Shown: positions 9,115 to 19,606, counted from the first letter of the stretch. The stretch: 64,000 nucleotides of DNA from Chitinophagaceae bacterium (GCA_016713965.1 JADJOC010000002.1:540001-604000); one strand, 5' to 3'. The notes: generated by a model not told the origin, from the sequence alone. Made by a program: numbers and translations.

Positions 9115-10830
9115 TTATAAGTTTTTAACAATTCTGGCCGGGTTTCCTCCTATCATAACATCAGCAGGCACATCTTTATATACAATACTTCCAGCCATTA
9201 TTATAGAATTATTACCAATACTAATATTTGGAATTGTTGCACTTTTTATACCAAAAAAACAATTTTCACCTACTATAGTAGTGCCCCCAAAGATTACTCC
9301 GGCAGTAACCTGGCTGTGATCTCCTAATATACAGTCATGATCTACGCTAGACAAGGTATTTACAATAGTATTATTACCAATTATTGCCTTTGAACCTATT
9401 ACACTTCCCGGGCAAATAACTACTCCATTAGCAATAACTGCATCGTAGGCAATAAAGGTATTCTCTGCTATACAATTTGCTGGGGTAATATCATAAGAAA
9501 AAAGTTTGTCGAAAATTTTTTTTCGTATTGAATTCGATCCTACCCCAATAAAAATATCTTCATTTTTATATTGATCTATTTTGTTAAAAAAATATTCTTC
9601 ATTAATTATTGTGCCACTTGTTTGTTTAAAATCAACAAAATAAATATTAGCATATTTTCTTTTTATTATAGAAGCTATCACTCTTGAATGCCCCCGGTAC
9701 CGAATACATATGCATTTTTCATTACTTTTTCTTTTTAATAGTAAATAGCCTGGCAATAATTATACCATCACTTTTCCTGTATAAAGAACTGGTAATTTTA
9801 ATTTTGTCATTATTAATAAATTCATATGAATGAAGCTTGTATTCTATACTATCATCTATATTACAATTGGCAAAATAAAATATATCTCTAAAAATGGTAT
9901 AATAATCTTGCTCCCATCTTTGTCCTGAATTTAATTTAGTAAAATATACTGATTCAGATACATCATTTATTATAGGGTAAGCCGCAAAATAAAGAAGCCC
10001 TACACCATTTAAATCATAAAAAGCATTTAATTTATATTCTGATTCAAAAAGTATATTATCAGTAATAGAAAAAACGTTGCCATCATTTTTTAACTCCTTT
10101 TTAATATTTTTTTTAACAAGCCTGTATTCATCACCAAATTCAGGAAAAGAAGCATATTCTTCAATTGTGTTTAAACCGCCATAAGGCTGGCTCTTCATCA
10201 GTTTTGTATTGTCAACTTCATTTCTAATAGAAAAACTTGTCATTAAATTAGCTTTAGTTAAGCCTTTTTGTGATTGCAACAAAATTTCACTAAAATACAT
10301 ACCATTTCCAAATCTTTTTATTTTCCCCTTAAGGCTTACTTCTTCATTCTCTTCAAACTCATCCAATGCCACAGAGAATTTAATTCTTATTCTTACAAAA
10401 GTAGCATACAGCCTGTTTCCCAATTCATCTTTTAAATTAAATGATTTAGTATTAAGACCATTACATAACAAAAGCCAATGGAAATCTCCCAATTCTTTAA
10501 AAAGCCAGTTTTCTGATAGTGCCCCAACTGCCATTTGAGGCATATTGATAACAATATTTTTTTTGCATCAAAGCTTAGTTGATTATTTTTTGATATTAAT
10601 TCATTAGTATTTGGAATTATACAATAGTCAATAATATCCTGTAGTGAATTAAAATTTAACCAGTCGTTATCAGAAATAGTTTTACCCAGTATTTTTTCAA
10701 ATTCAACCCTAATGGTTACTAAGTCTATACTATCAATTTCGGCATTCTTTAAAGGGGTACTAATTAAAGAGATATTAAAATCAGGTATAATTGAATAAAT
10801 TATATTGATAAATGCTTTTGTGTTTTCCAT
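9115..10830 (-). CDS. ACP - LnmK-like - NeuD/PglD acyltransferase, copy A, three probable frameshift errors
   Basis: Read as drawn this is three overlapping pieces. These are an acyl carrier protein (start MENTKAFINI at 10830; phosphopantetheine site DSIDLV), an LnmK-like/Pnap_2097-type double-hotdog domain (9722-10560, start of domain NMPQMAVGALSENWLFKEL) and a left-handed beta-helix sugar acyltransferase (9115-9722, hexapeptide repeats and GGNPARIVKNL end). The intact copy B at 25406-27133 has all three in one chain. Here one missing base in each of an A8 run (complement of 10557-10564), an A5 run near 9725-9735 and the C5 run 9691-9695 accounts for all breaks and restores the same fusion, including the linker IKKEKVMKNA. 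Predicted job: supply an ACP-bound acyl group to the amino sugar made by the adjacent LegC/LegB pair. Stop-start coupling instead of fusion is the alternative. Confidence 0.78.
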
Positions 10831-10930
10831 TCTTTCTATATTTATATACAGTTGTGTTTTGATATTAATTGATAACTTTTGCATTGAGATTACGGTAAGC
10901 TGATTACAATAATCCTTAATGAATTGATGC

Positions 10931-12085
10931 TTATTTTTTTAATAAATACTCATATTCTTTAAGAATACAGTTCCAGATATTTTCCCGGGTAAAATGTGTT
11001 TGTATGAACTGAAGCAACTCACCGGCCATTTCTTTCATTTTACTTTTATTATCCAGAGCAAATGTAATTTGTTCCTCTAATTGAAATTCATTTTTAGAAT
11101 CAAATATAAGGCCTGTTTTTTTATGGGTTACAATATCTACATTGCCGGCTATCCGGCTGCACACAATAGGCAACTGCATGGCTGCAGCTTCTAATAACAC
11201 GGTTGGCAGGCCTTCCCTATAACTGGGGAATACAAATAAATCGGCTATATGCATATAATATTCTACCTGGCTGCTCCAGTCAATATGAATAATAGCAGGA
11301 TTTTGTTGTATTTCTAACAAAATTTCCTGAGGTAATGGATCGAGATCCGCCTCATATTTTCCTACTAATATTAACCTGAGACCAGGTCTTTGCTGCTGAA
11401 TTTTTTTAAACACATTGACTAATTCCATTATGCCCTTATCAGTCACCAACCTTCCTACGCATAATAAATAAATATTATCATTACTATAATTAATTTTAAG
11501 TTTTATTTGTTCCAGAATATCAGTGTCTAAGTTTTGTATGTTGTACCTGTTCATGTCAACCCCATTTGATGAGCCTTCTGCAATTACTTTTAATTTATGA
11601 TTGCTGGTTAGTTTTTTTTTATTAATAAAATTTAATAAGGAATAACTATTTGGCCAAACATGATTAGCTGCTGCATAAGTAATTTTTTCAACATTTTTGA
11701 GTACCTGGTATTTAATGCCTTTTTGTACCATTAGCGGCATGCCTACCACATCATGTATACGAATTGGGATACCACAGTATTTAGCGGCTATCATTCCTAA
11801 TAAGCCTGCTTTAGGTGTCATAGAATGAACAATATCCGGCTTTTCCTTTTTGAAAATTTTAATTAATTTAAATATACATTTCAGGTCTTGCCAAGGTGTT
11901 ATCTTTCTTGTCATTGGCACTATGACATGCCTGCATTTTTCATTTTCAATAGCTTCAGCTAATTCGATTCCGTCTGCGCTTATCATTACTACATCAAAGC
12001 CATGCTGTTGCATAAACTTTAATTGCCCTGGCATTAAATATTTAAGGCTCATGGGAACAGTAGTAATTCTTAATAATTTTGTCAT
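10931..12085 (-). CDS. glycosyltransferase family 4
   Basis: GT-B-fold glycosyltransferase of about 384 residues, likely acting on a lipid-linked glycan at the cytoplasmic membrane face. The N-terminal half has HSMTPKAGLLGMIAAKYCG, common in GT4 enzymes that extend bacillosamine-type or amino-sugar primers. The C-terminal half has LLCVGRLVTDKGIMELV and the nucleotide-sugar motif FVFPSYREGLPTVLLEAAA, with the E-x7-E-type spacing. The acceptor and donor cannot be assigned. Upstream is the asparagine synthetase homologue, 21 bases away; downstream is the ACP fusion. Confidence 0.88.
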   Translation of the reverse strand: MTKLLRITTVPMSLKYLMPGQLKFMQQHGFDVVMISADGIELAEAIENEKCRHVIVPMTRKITPWQDLKCIFKLIKIFKKEKPDIVHSMTPKAGLLGMIAAKYCGIPIRIHDVVGMPLMVQKGIKYQVLKNVEKITYAAANHVWPNSYSLLNFINKKKLTSNHKLKVIAEGSSNGVDMNRYNIQNLDTDILEQIKLKINYSNDNIYLLCVGRLVTDKGIMELVNVFKKIQQQRPGLRLILVGKYEADLDPLPQEILLEIQQNPAIIHIDWSSQVEYYMHIADLFVFPSYREGLPTVLLEAAAMQLPIVCSRIAGNVDIVTHKKTGLIFDSKNEFQLEEQITFALDNKSKMKEMAGELLQFIQTHFTRENIWNCILKEYEYLLKK

Positions 12086-12106
12086 TGAATTGATAAAGTT
12101 TCCTCT

Positions 12107-14012
12107 TTAATTGATCCACTTATCATACCACATTTGAAACATCAATAAAAACCATATTTTTTCTGCTCTTTCCATTTTCCCTGAATAAAATTCATTTTTT
12201 ATTCTAATAATTTCATGAGCATTAAAAATAGCCTGCTTATCCATGTAACTTTCACTTAAATAATGATCAACAAAAGGCTTTAAATCATTTTTTAACCAGG
12301 CACCGATAGGAATACCAAAACCCATTTTAGGCCTGTCCATCATTTGTTTGGGTATATATTTATGTACTATTTCTTTTTAAAATATATTTTTTGATCCCTT
12401 TGTTGTATTTATATTCTAAAGGTAATTGTGCCGCCCATTCAATTATACGTTGATCCAGGAATGGTTCTCTGCCTTCGAGACTCACACTCATAGTCGCCCT
12501 ATCCACTTTTTGTAAAATATCATCCAATAAATATGTTTGATAATCCACAGCCATAGAATAGGATAAAATATTATGTTCCTTGTTTTTTAGTTCGTCGGAA
12601 TCAAACCCCGAAGATAATTTTATAATATTTTCTTTAAATATTTCATTAACATCTTTATCATTCATTTGCTGGGTTAACCCGGCAAATATATTATTCTGTG
12701 AGGGGTTTTTAAATAGATGTTTTAATTTTTCGTACCGGCTGTGAAACAAGGATTTTTTATTTAAAATAGGAATATTTTTAGCAGGAACAGTATTCATCAC
12801 CGCTGCCAGGCTTTTTTGCATAAAGCCTGGTATTTGCTGCATTAACTTTCCATATTTTATAATATAATCATAACGGTTATAGCCTGCAAAAATTTCATCC
12901 CCTGCATCGGCAGATAAAGCCACCGTAACTTTTTCCCGTGCAATTTTACTTACCAATGATGTTGGTATGGCACTACTATCTGCAAAAGGTTCATCATAAA
13001 AAAAAGGAAGGTCAGGTATGATCTCCAATGCTTCTTTTTGTGTACAATAGTATTCGGTATGATCTGTTCCCAGGTATCCGGCAATTTCTTTAGCATAAGG
13101 GGCTTCATTTAATCCTGCATCCGGTACTCCTATTGTAAATGTTTTAATTTTTTCAATATTATCCTTTTGCAATAAAGCTGTTACAGATGCGCTGTCATAT
13201 CCCCCACTTAAAAAAACCCCTACAGGCACATCGCTTACCATGCGGTATTTGAATGCACTGATAAGTAATTTTTCAGTTTCCATTACAGCATCGGGGAAAT
13301 CAATTTTTAAAATAGGCTTATTATACGAATCATAAACATTCCAATATTGAAAGCTATCAATTTTCCTGCCGTCCAGGCCAATTGTTAAATAATGACCAGG
13401 TTTTAATTTATAAGTATCATTAAAAATACAATGCGGAGTAGGTACATAACCATATTGCATATACGCACCCACCGCATCCATATTAATATTTTTTATAAAA
13501 GACGGGTGCTGCAGGATAGCTTTAAGTTCGGATGCAAATAGAAATAATCCATCTTTCCAATAATAAAAAAAAGGTTTTATACCTGCCCTGTCTCTAAAAG
13601 CGGTTAATGTTTGCTTATGTTCATCATAAATTACGAATGCAAACATTCCAATAAACCGGTCAACTGCCCGGATGCCCCATTCTTCAAATGCATGTAATAT
13701 CACTTCTGTATCGCTATGGCTCTCAAATTGGTGCCCCTTATCTTCAAGTTGGCTTTTTATCTCAATATAATTATATATTTCACCATTAAAAGTGATATGA
13801 TAATTTTTATATGTTTGTGGCTGTTTTCCTTTTTCGCTTAAATCAATTATACTCAATCTTCGATGCCCAAGCCCTATTATTGCACTATCGGTATTAAAAA
13901 CAGCATACCCTTCGCCGTCTGGTCCACGGTGGGCCATAGTCCGGTTCATTTTTTCCAGGATAGCCTGATCAGTTTGCTTACCAAAATCTATAAATCCCGA
14001 AATACCACACAT
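12107..14012 (-). CDS. asnB: asparagine synthetase B-type glutamine amidotransferase, frameshifted
   Basis: Class II glutamine amidotransferase plus ATP-binding synthetase domain. The N-terminus MCGISGFIDF provides the nucleophile Cys2. The glutaminase domain continues with RGPDGEG and HRRLSIIDLS. The synthetase PP-loop is SGGYDSASV. One base missing in the T5 run near 12374-12378 breaks the chain after KKYILK; adding it gives KKEIVHKYIPKQMMDRPKM and the normal C-terminus to 12107, about 627 residues. In glycan clusters such homologues often amidate sugar carboxyl groups, so a role other than asparagine synthesis is possible. A good Bacteroidota promoter lies upstream at 14045-14076. Confidence 0.88.
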
Positions 14013-14044
14013 AAAAACAAGAGTTTATTTTAAATATATTACTG

Positions 14045-14076
14045 CAAATGTAGCGTTATGTTTTTTTAGTTATCAA
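14045..14076 (-). promoter_or_regulatory. Bacteroidota-type promoter for asnB
   Basis: On the minus strand TTG (complement of 14074-14076) is followed by 21 bases and TACATTTG (complement of 14045-14052). This matches the Bacteroidota consensus TTG-N19-21-TAnnTTTG fully. It lies about 33 bases in front of the asnB ATG and is followed by an AT-rich leader. It would drive the run of genes from asnB to the phosphosugar transferase. Confidence 0.6.
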
Positions 14077-14145
14077 GTATGATAATTTTTTAAACCTGCT
14101 GTTACTTTAGAAGTTTACTGATAACTATTGCTATAATACGGGTTA

Positions 14146-15006
14146 TCATTTTACTAAAGATTTTAGATATACCCCATAACCACTTTTATGTAAAGATGCT
14201 GCCAATGATAAAAGCTGTTCTGTATTAATGAATCCCATCCTCCATGCAATTTCTTCGGGACAGCCAATTTTAAGCCCTTGCCTCATTTCTATAACTCTAA
14301 CATATTCCGCAGCATCATGCAATGATTCAAATGTGCCTGTATCCAGCCAGGTAAAACCTCTGTTAAAAACACTTACTTTCAATTGTTTATTTTGCAGGTA
14401 CACTTTATTCACATCTGTTATTTCATATTCGCCTCTGGGGCTTGGTTGTATATTTTTGGCTATGCCTACCACATCATTGTCATAAAAGTACAAACCTGGT
14501 ACTGCATATTTACTTTTAGGTTCCGTTGGCTTTTCTTCCAGGCTTACTGCATTAAATTGCTTATCAAATTCCACTACACCATATCTCTCCGGATCGCTAA
14601 CCGGGTAGGCAAATATTACTCCACCATCAGGATTAGTATTTTCTTGTAATAAAGCCCTAAACCCACTACCATAAAAAATATTGTCTCCTAATATCAGTGC
14701 TACACTGTCTTTACCAATAAATTGCTCTCCAATCACAAAAGCTTGTGCCAGTCCATTAGGAACTTCTTGCTTTGCATATGATATTGAGCATCCCCACTGG
14801 CTGCCGTCACCTAATAGTTTTATAAATTGAGATTGATCTTCCGGAGTTGTAATAATGAGTATTTCATTAATACCCGCCAACATAAGTGTACTAAGCGGAT
14901 AATAAATCATAGGTTTATCATATACAGGCATCAATTGCTTGCTAATACCTATGGTAATGGGGTAAAGTCTGGTACCTGAGCCTCCGGCGAGAATAATTCC
15001 TTTCAT
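14146..15006 (-). CDS. rmlA: glucose-1-phosphate thymidylyltransferase
   Basis: Forms dTDP-glucose from dTTP and glucose-1-phosphate, first step of dTDP-deoxysugar synthesis. The 286-residue protein has the nucleotidyltransferase signature GIILAGGSGTRLYPIT, followed by KQLMPVYDKPMIYYPLSTL and LILGDNIFYGSGF; VEFD and EEKP are also present. Full length and intact. It lies 52 bases downstream of rmlB. No rmlC or rmlD is present in the window, so the dTDP-4-keto-6-deoxyglucose is more likely used by the VioA-type aminotransferase at 27220-28293 than for rhamnose. Confidence 0.96.
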   Translation of the reverse strand: MKGIILAGGSGTRLYPITIGISKQLMPVYDKPMIYYPLSTLMLAGINEILIITTPEDQSQFIKLLGDGSQWGCSISYAKQEVPNGLAQAFVIGEQFIGKDSVALILGDNIFYGSGFRALLQENTNPDGGVIFAYPVSDPERYGVVEFDKQFNAVSLEEKPTEPKSKYAVPGLYFYDNDVVGIAKNIQPSPRGEYEITDVNKVYLQNKQLKVSVFNRGFTWLDTGTFESLHDAAEYVRVIEMRQGLKIGCPEEIAWRMGFINTEQLLSLAASLHKSGYGVYLKSLVK

Positions 15007-15058
15007 ATAATGTTAAATTAAGCTTGATTTATTAAAGGCCATAATAACAATTATTATC

Positions 15059-16111
15059 TTAGTTATTTGCATACATTTTGTCATAATATTTTCTATAAGT
15101 ACCACTTGTAACTTCCTCTAACCAATCTTTATTATTTAAGTACCAATCAATTGTTCTGGATAATCCTTCTTCAAATTGCAATGAAGGCTCCCACCCCAAC
15201 TCATTTTTTAGTTTACTGGCATCTATAGCATATCTTAAATCATGGCCTGCCCTATCTTTTACAAAAGTTATTAATGTTTCAGAAGTTCCCGCAGGCCTGT
15301 TAAGCTTTATGTCCATTTGCCTACACAGTTCCTTTATCAAATCAATATTTTTCCATTCATTATATCCACCAATATTATAAGTTTCGCCAATTTTGCCTTT
15401 ATGGTAAATAATATCAATAGCTTTTACATGATCTTCAACAAATAACCAATCTCGTATATTTTCTCCTGCGCCATATATGGGTAAGGATTTATTATGAATA
15501 ATATTATTTATACTTAAGGGGATCAGCTTTTCCGGAAAATGAAACGGGCCATAATTATTACTACAGTTAGAAATTTTTATGGGAAAATTATAAGTGTGAT
15601 AAAATGCCCTTACCATATGATCAGAAGAGGCTTTTGAGGCTGAATAAGGGCTTCTTGGATCATAGGGAGTGGTTTCATAAAAAAAACCTTCAGTGCCTAA
15701 GGAACCATACACTTCATCAGTAGAAATGTGATAAAAAACTTTGTCAGAAAAATTGTTTTTCCAGCTTTCCTTAGCTACCTGTAATAATGTAGAGGTTCCT
15801 AATACATTTGTTTTTACAAAAGCTAATGGGTCAGTAATAGAACGGTCCACATGGCTTTCTGCGGCACAATGTAATACGGCGGTAAATTGGTGTTCGGTAA
15901 AGAGTTCCTCTATAAGCTTTATATCTGTAATATCCCCTTTTATAAAATGATAATTGGGCAAATGCTCAATATCTTTCAGGTTTTTTAGATTACCGGCATA
16001 GGTAAGCGCATCTACGTTTACAATTTTGTAAGAAGGATATTTTGTAACAAAATGCCTGGTAAGGTGTGAGCCTATGAAACCTGCACCCCCGGTAATAAGT
16101 ATTGTTTGCAT
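15059..16111 (-). CDS. rmlB: dTDP-glucose 4,6-dehydratase
   Basis: Converts dTDP-glucose to dTDP-4-keto-6-deoxyglucose. The 350-residue protein has the NAD-binding ITGGAGFIGSHL motif, DALTYAGN, the HCAAESHVDRS block, the catalytic STDEVYGSLG and YSASKASSDH (Tyr/Lys pair), and NCSNNYGPFHFPEKLIPL. Intact and of normal length. It forms a pair with rmlA. Upstream the next gene is on the opposite strand, so rmlB probably has its own promoter in the 75-base gap 16112-16186. Confidence 0.97.
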   Translation of the reverse strand: MQTILITGGAGFIGSHLTRHFVTKYPSYKIVNVDALTYAGNLKNLKDIEHLPNYHFIKGDITDIKLIEELFTEHQFTAVLHCAAESHVDRSITDPLAFVKTNVLGTSTLLQVAKESWKNNFSDKVFYHISTDEVYGSLGTEGFFYETTPYDPRSPYSASKASSDHMVRAFYHTYNFPIKISNCSNNYGPFHFPEKLIPLSINNIIHNKSLPIYGAGENIRDWLFVEDHVKAIDIIYHKGKIGETYNIGGYNEWKNIDLIKELCRQMDIKLNRPAGTSETLITFVKDRAGHDLRYAIDASKLKNELGWEPSLQFEEGLSRTIDWYLNNKDWLEEVTSGTYRKYYDKMYANN

Positions 16112-16186
16112 AAAATTTAAGTAATTTTACAAAATTAAAAAAACTCTGCCTCTTTATAGTAAAATATTTAATTACTCAATTTTTAT

Positions 16187-17524
16187 ATGCAATTAATGTC
16201 TCTTTGGGATTATATTTTATTCCCTGTTTACTTTTTTATCTTGAATAAAATAATGCAGATATATAAAGAGAGATATTTGCACAAATCCCCAGAATTAAAA
16301 ACATATTTTATTCTAGCATTTAGGACAAAAATGTTGTGTGCATTTGTTTTTGTATTATTAACACAATATTATTATAAGGGAGGGGATACAGTAATGTATT
16401 ACAAAGAAGGCGTGCTTATGAATAAGTATTTTACAAGTGATATTAGCAATCTGAAATATCTTTTTTCTTCGAGTGAGGCTTATTGTGATTTCAAGGAAAG
16501 AATGGGTAATACTGACCATATAGCGTATTTATTAAATGAGGGTAACTTTATGCCCATACGTATAGTAGGGTTTCTTAGTTTTTTTAGTTTTCGGAATTTT
16601 ACAGTAATAACGCTCCTGTTTAGTACATTCTCATTTTGGGGCTTATGGAGGTTATTTCAAACTTTTATAACAATTTATCCTTCAATTAAAAAAAAATTAG
16701 CATTTTCTTTTTTACTTTTTCCAAGTGTAATTTTTTGGAGCAGTACAATTTTGAAAGATACAATCTGTATGGGATGCCTCGGAATTATGACTAGTTCCTT
16801 TTTTAATATTTTATTACCTGGGCCTAAAAACAAATCTAATTATGCGAAAATTATTTTATTTGGAACAATTTTGTTTATTACAAAAGCATATATTATTGCT
16901 GCCTTAGTCCCGGCATTTGGGCTGCTATTTGTTTTACACTACAAATCAAATATGAAGAACCCCTTTATAAAAAAATTAATGATTCCTGTTTTTTTAGCAC
17001 TTATGTTATTTGCAGCATTATTAAGTGCTCCCGTTTTGGAAAAAATGCTTGGGAACCTTACTCTTGATAATGTAACAGCGACTTTTGAAAAGAAGCAGCA
17101 AACTTACTCCCAGCTTTCTAACACTGAAGAAGATGGCGGCTCTTTTTTTAACCTGGGAGAAATAAATCCTACCCCTATTGGCTTATTAAGTGTTTCACCT
17201 AAAATAATTAATGCAGTTTTCTTTAGGCCATATTTTTGGGAAAGCCGAAGTTTAATAATGCTGGTTTCAGCAGCTGAAAGCTTTGCGCTGTTCTTGCTAT
17301 TTTTATTCACATTATTTAAAGCTGGCCCCTTTAATTTTTTCAAAATACTTTTTAATAACAAAGTATTAATTTTTTGCTTCACCTTTAGTATAATATTTGC
17401 AATAGCAGTAGGAATTACAACACCAAACTTTGGCTCGCTCGTCCGTTATAAAATACCATGCATTCCATTTTTTTGTGCAATGCTAATGATTATCAATAGT
17501 AAGATTATTAGGAAACGGAGTTAA
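16187..17524 (+). CDS. polytopic membrane protein, possible oligosaccharide polymerase
   Basis: A 445-residue hydrophobic protein with roughly ten predicted membrane segments. A large loop after the third segment contains YYKGGDTVMYYKEG, and a conserved-looking segment reads FPSVIFWSSTILKDTICMG. I do not recognise the family. Wzy-type O-unit polymerases are poorly conserved, polytopic and found exactly in such clusters, and no other Wzy candidate is visible, so this is the best candidate by elimination. It is the only plus-strand gene between 5.9 and 28.3 kb. Its 3' end overlaps the convergent glycosyltransferase by 17 bases. Confidence 0.6.
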   Translation: MQLMSLWDYILFPVYFFILNKIMQIYKERYLHKSPELKTYFILAFRTKMLCAFVFVLLTQYYYKGGDTVMYYKEGVLMNKYFTSDISNLKYLFSSSEAYCDFKERMGNTDHIAYLLNEGNFMPIRIVGFLSFFSFRNFTVITLLFSTFSFWGLWRLFQTFITIYPSIKKKLAFSFLLFPSVIFWSSTILKDTICMGCLGIMTSSFFNILLPGPKNKSNYAKIILFGTILFITKAYIIAALVPAFGLLFVLHYKSNMKNPFIKKLMIPVFLALMLFAALLSAPVLEKMLGNLTLDNVTATFEKKQQTYSQLSNTEEDGGSFFNLGEINPTPIGLLSVSPKIINAVFFRPYFWESRSLIMLVSAAESFALFLLFLFTLFKAGPFNFFKILFNNKVLIFCFTFSIIFAIAVGITTPNFGSLVRYKIPCIPFFCAMLMIINSKIIRKRS

Positions 17525-18419
17525 TTAAATCTAAAAGCTTGCTTTGTTCAAGTATAATATCCCAATCATATTTTTTCATATCAGGAGTCTTGTATGAAAA
17601 TTTTTCAATTTCCTCCATTGTAAAATTTTCTTGAAATTTTCTTTCAAGAAAAAAAAAAGCCCCTCTTTCTTTTTTTTCAAACTGCTTTACCCACTCGTAT
17701 TGGTTTGATATAATTTTTAGCTTGCAAGCACAATACTCTAACAATTTTGTAGATGTTTGTATATTGAATGGATATCGATCGGGCACATAATTAATTCCAA
17801 AATTACATTGCTTCAGCATAGTCGGCACTTTTAAATAATCTATATTGCCCGTAAAAATAATATTGCGATCTTCCTTAAACATTTCTGATAAATAAAGCGG
17901 TGGCTCCCCTATCATTAGAATGGTAAAATTTTTAAACCGTTTTTTAAAGTGGGTTAAGAAATTTTCAACTTTTCTCGCTTTTTGCATACTGCCCAAATAA
18001 CAAAAGTCAAACTTTTTGGACGCAGCGCTTTCATCTGATTCAAAAAAAAATTTATTTACACCCATATCCCTGTAGCCAAATGGTATGTTATCCCGAAAGC
18101 CCATACCAGTTTTTACCTTTTCATTCAAAAAAATACGGATATGAGGTTTTTGTGAAATAGTTTTTTTTATGAAATTTTTAATTTTCGGAAAAGGAGGAGT
18201 TGATAATGAAGCATAATCATGTATTTTGATAATATTCTTTTTTGATTTAATAGTATCAGTTCCCATAAAATGCCATTCTACATTATACTCCAAAGTATCT
18301 AAATCTTTAATATCGGAAATATTTACTGTATTAAATCCTTTTCTGGTAAAATAAGATGTGTATGCTTTTAGTTCAGGCAAATAAGGATTTTGTGGTAAAA
18401 TAAAAGCTATTGTTTTCAT
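17508..18419 (-). CDS. glycosyltransferase-like protein (GT-B fold, unassigned)
   Basis: A 303-residue protein with a GT-B-like second half: FDFCYLGSMQKARKVENFL, ILMIGEPPLYL, a NIIFTGNIDYLKVP segment and FNIQTSTKLLEYCACKLKII, the position where GT4-like enzymes carry the nucleotide-binding E-x-x-A. The first half is short compared with classical GT4 enzymes. It stands in a row of glycosyltransferase genes, 33 bases downstream of the next one. Donor and acceptor unknown. Confidence 0.7.
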   Translation of the reverse strand: MKTIAFILPQNPYLPELKAYTSYFTRKGFNTVNISDIKDLDTLEYNVEWHFMGTDTIKSKKNIIKIHDYASLSTPPFPKIKNFIKKTISQKPHIRIFLNEKVKTGMGFRDNIPFGYRDMGVNKFFFESDESAASKKFDFCYLGSMQKARKVENFLTHFKKRFKNFTILMIGEPPLYLSEMFKEDRNIIFTGNIDYLKVPTMLKQCNFGINYVPDRYPFNIQTSTKLLEYCACKLKIISNQYEWVKQFEKKERGAFFFLERKFQENFTMEEIEKFSYKTPDMKKYDWDIILEQSKLLDLINSVS

Positions 18420-18452
18420 AATAATATTATTAACTAAATTTATTTAGCGCAT

Positions 18453-19557
18453 TTAAGATGCAATAGTGTGATATTTTACCCTGCTAATTTGATTGAACAA
18501 ATTATCATAATCATTTATAATTTTTTGTACTGCATATTTTTCTAAAACCTTTTGCCGGATCTTTTTGTCATCAAACTTTGTTGTTTGCAATTTTTCAATT
18601 GCATTGCAAAAGTCCTGGTGATTATCACCATTTATTAGAAATCCCGTTACTCCATTTTCTATCACCTCTTCATCAACTCCAGGCACTTTAAAAGCAATTA
18701 CAGGCTTACCCAGAATACCGGTTTCCAATACGATATTTGGCAATCCTTCATTATAAGTACTGAACAATACACAATCGCACTCTGTAATATAATCATTAGC
18801 ATTTGCTACTGCGCCTTTAAATATTATATGATCCTGAATGTTTAATTTTTGTGCCTCCTCCTCCAGGTCTTTTTTTTCAGGCCCATCGCCTAAAATAATA
18901 AGCTGGTAAGGTATTGTCAATAAACTGATAATATGTAATAATCTCATATTACCTTTTTCAGGAGACAGCCGCCCAATGCAAAGCAATTTAATTTTATTGC
19001 CTGCGTCAAATATCCGGACTTGGTTTAACTGCTCCGGAATTGCAACAGGATTATAAATTACATGCAATTTTTCCCGCTTTATATTATATTTTTCTGCCAA
19101 ATCTATATACATTTCTTTTGATTGGCATACAATTTTGTCCATATTTTTGTAAAGCCGCTTAACTAAAAAATTATACACTTTTTTCCCGCTTTGTATTTTT
19201 ATTATTGCCAGATAAAACGGAGGTTTCCCTGCAAATAAATTTTATTTTTTTTCCGAAATACAATTTGAACATCCCCATTAATATATTAAGATCCTGTCCA
19301 TTAGAAAATACCAGATCGGGTTTTTCTTTTTTTAAAATTGAAAGAATTGGAAATATAGCGTTTCTAATATGTTTTTTATTAAGGTCAATAACTTTTACTG
19401 CCGGATTAGTAATTTTATAAAAAGCATCAATCATATTTACACACACTAATATCACATTATATTTATTATTATCCAGATTTTGGCTAATAAGCGACAAAAC
19501 TTTTGGGGCACCGCCGCACTTTAGATTTGGGATAATAAAAACAATTTTCTTTTTCAT
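18453..19557 (-). CDS. glycosyltransferase family 4, frameshifted
   Basis: N-terminal part (19171-19557) has MKKKIVFIIPNLKCGGAPKV, the glycine-rich acceptor-site opening of GT4 enzymes. The C-terminal part (18453-19178) has LLCIGRLSPEKGNMRLL, LIILGDGPEKKDLE and the STYNEGLPNIVLETGILGKP donor motif. The pieces join in the A6 run near 19180, where deleting one base gives KREKVYNFLVKRL. Joined length is about 367 residues. A probable sequence error, not a decayed gene. Specificity unknown. Confidence 0.84.
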
Positions 19558-19606
19558 AATTGTACTAGTGGTATTAATGCATTAATCTTCTATTTGATAC
19601 TCGCTA

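Noticed and set aside
9722..10543. The middle domain as a FabZ-type dehydratase of fatty acid synthesis.
   Set aside because: The MPQM..LSENWLFKE opening and the ACP plus sugar-acyltransferase context match the LnmK/Pnap_2097 group; the FabZ catalytic His/Glu motif is not seen.
14146..16111. A dTDP-rhamnose pathway from rmlA and rmlB.
   Set aside because: No rmlC or rmlD in the cluster, whereas a VioA-type aminotransferase that uses the RmlB product is present.
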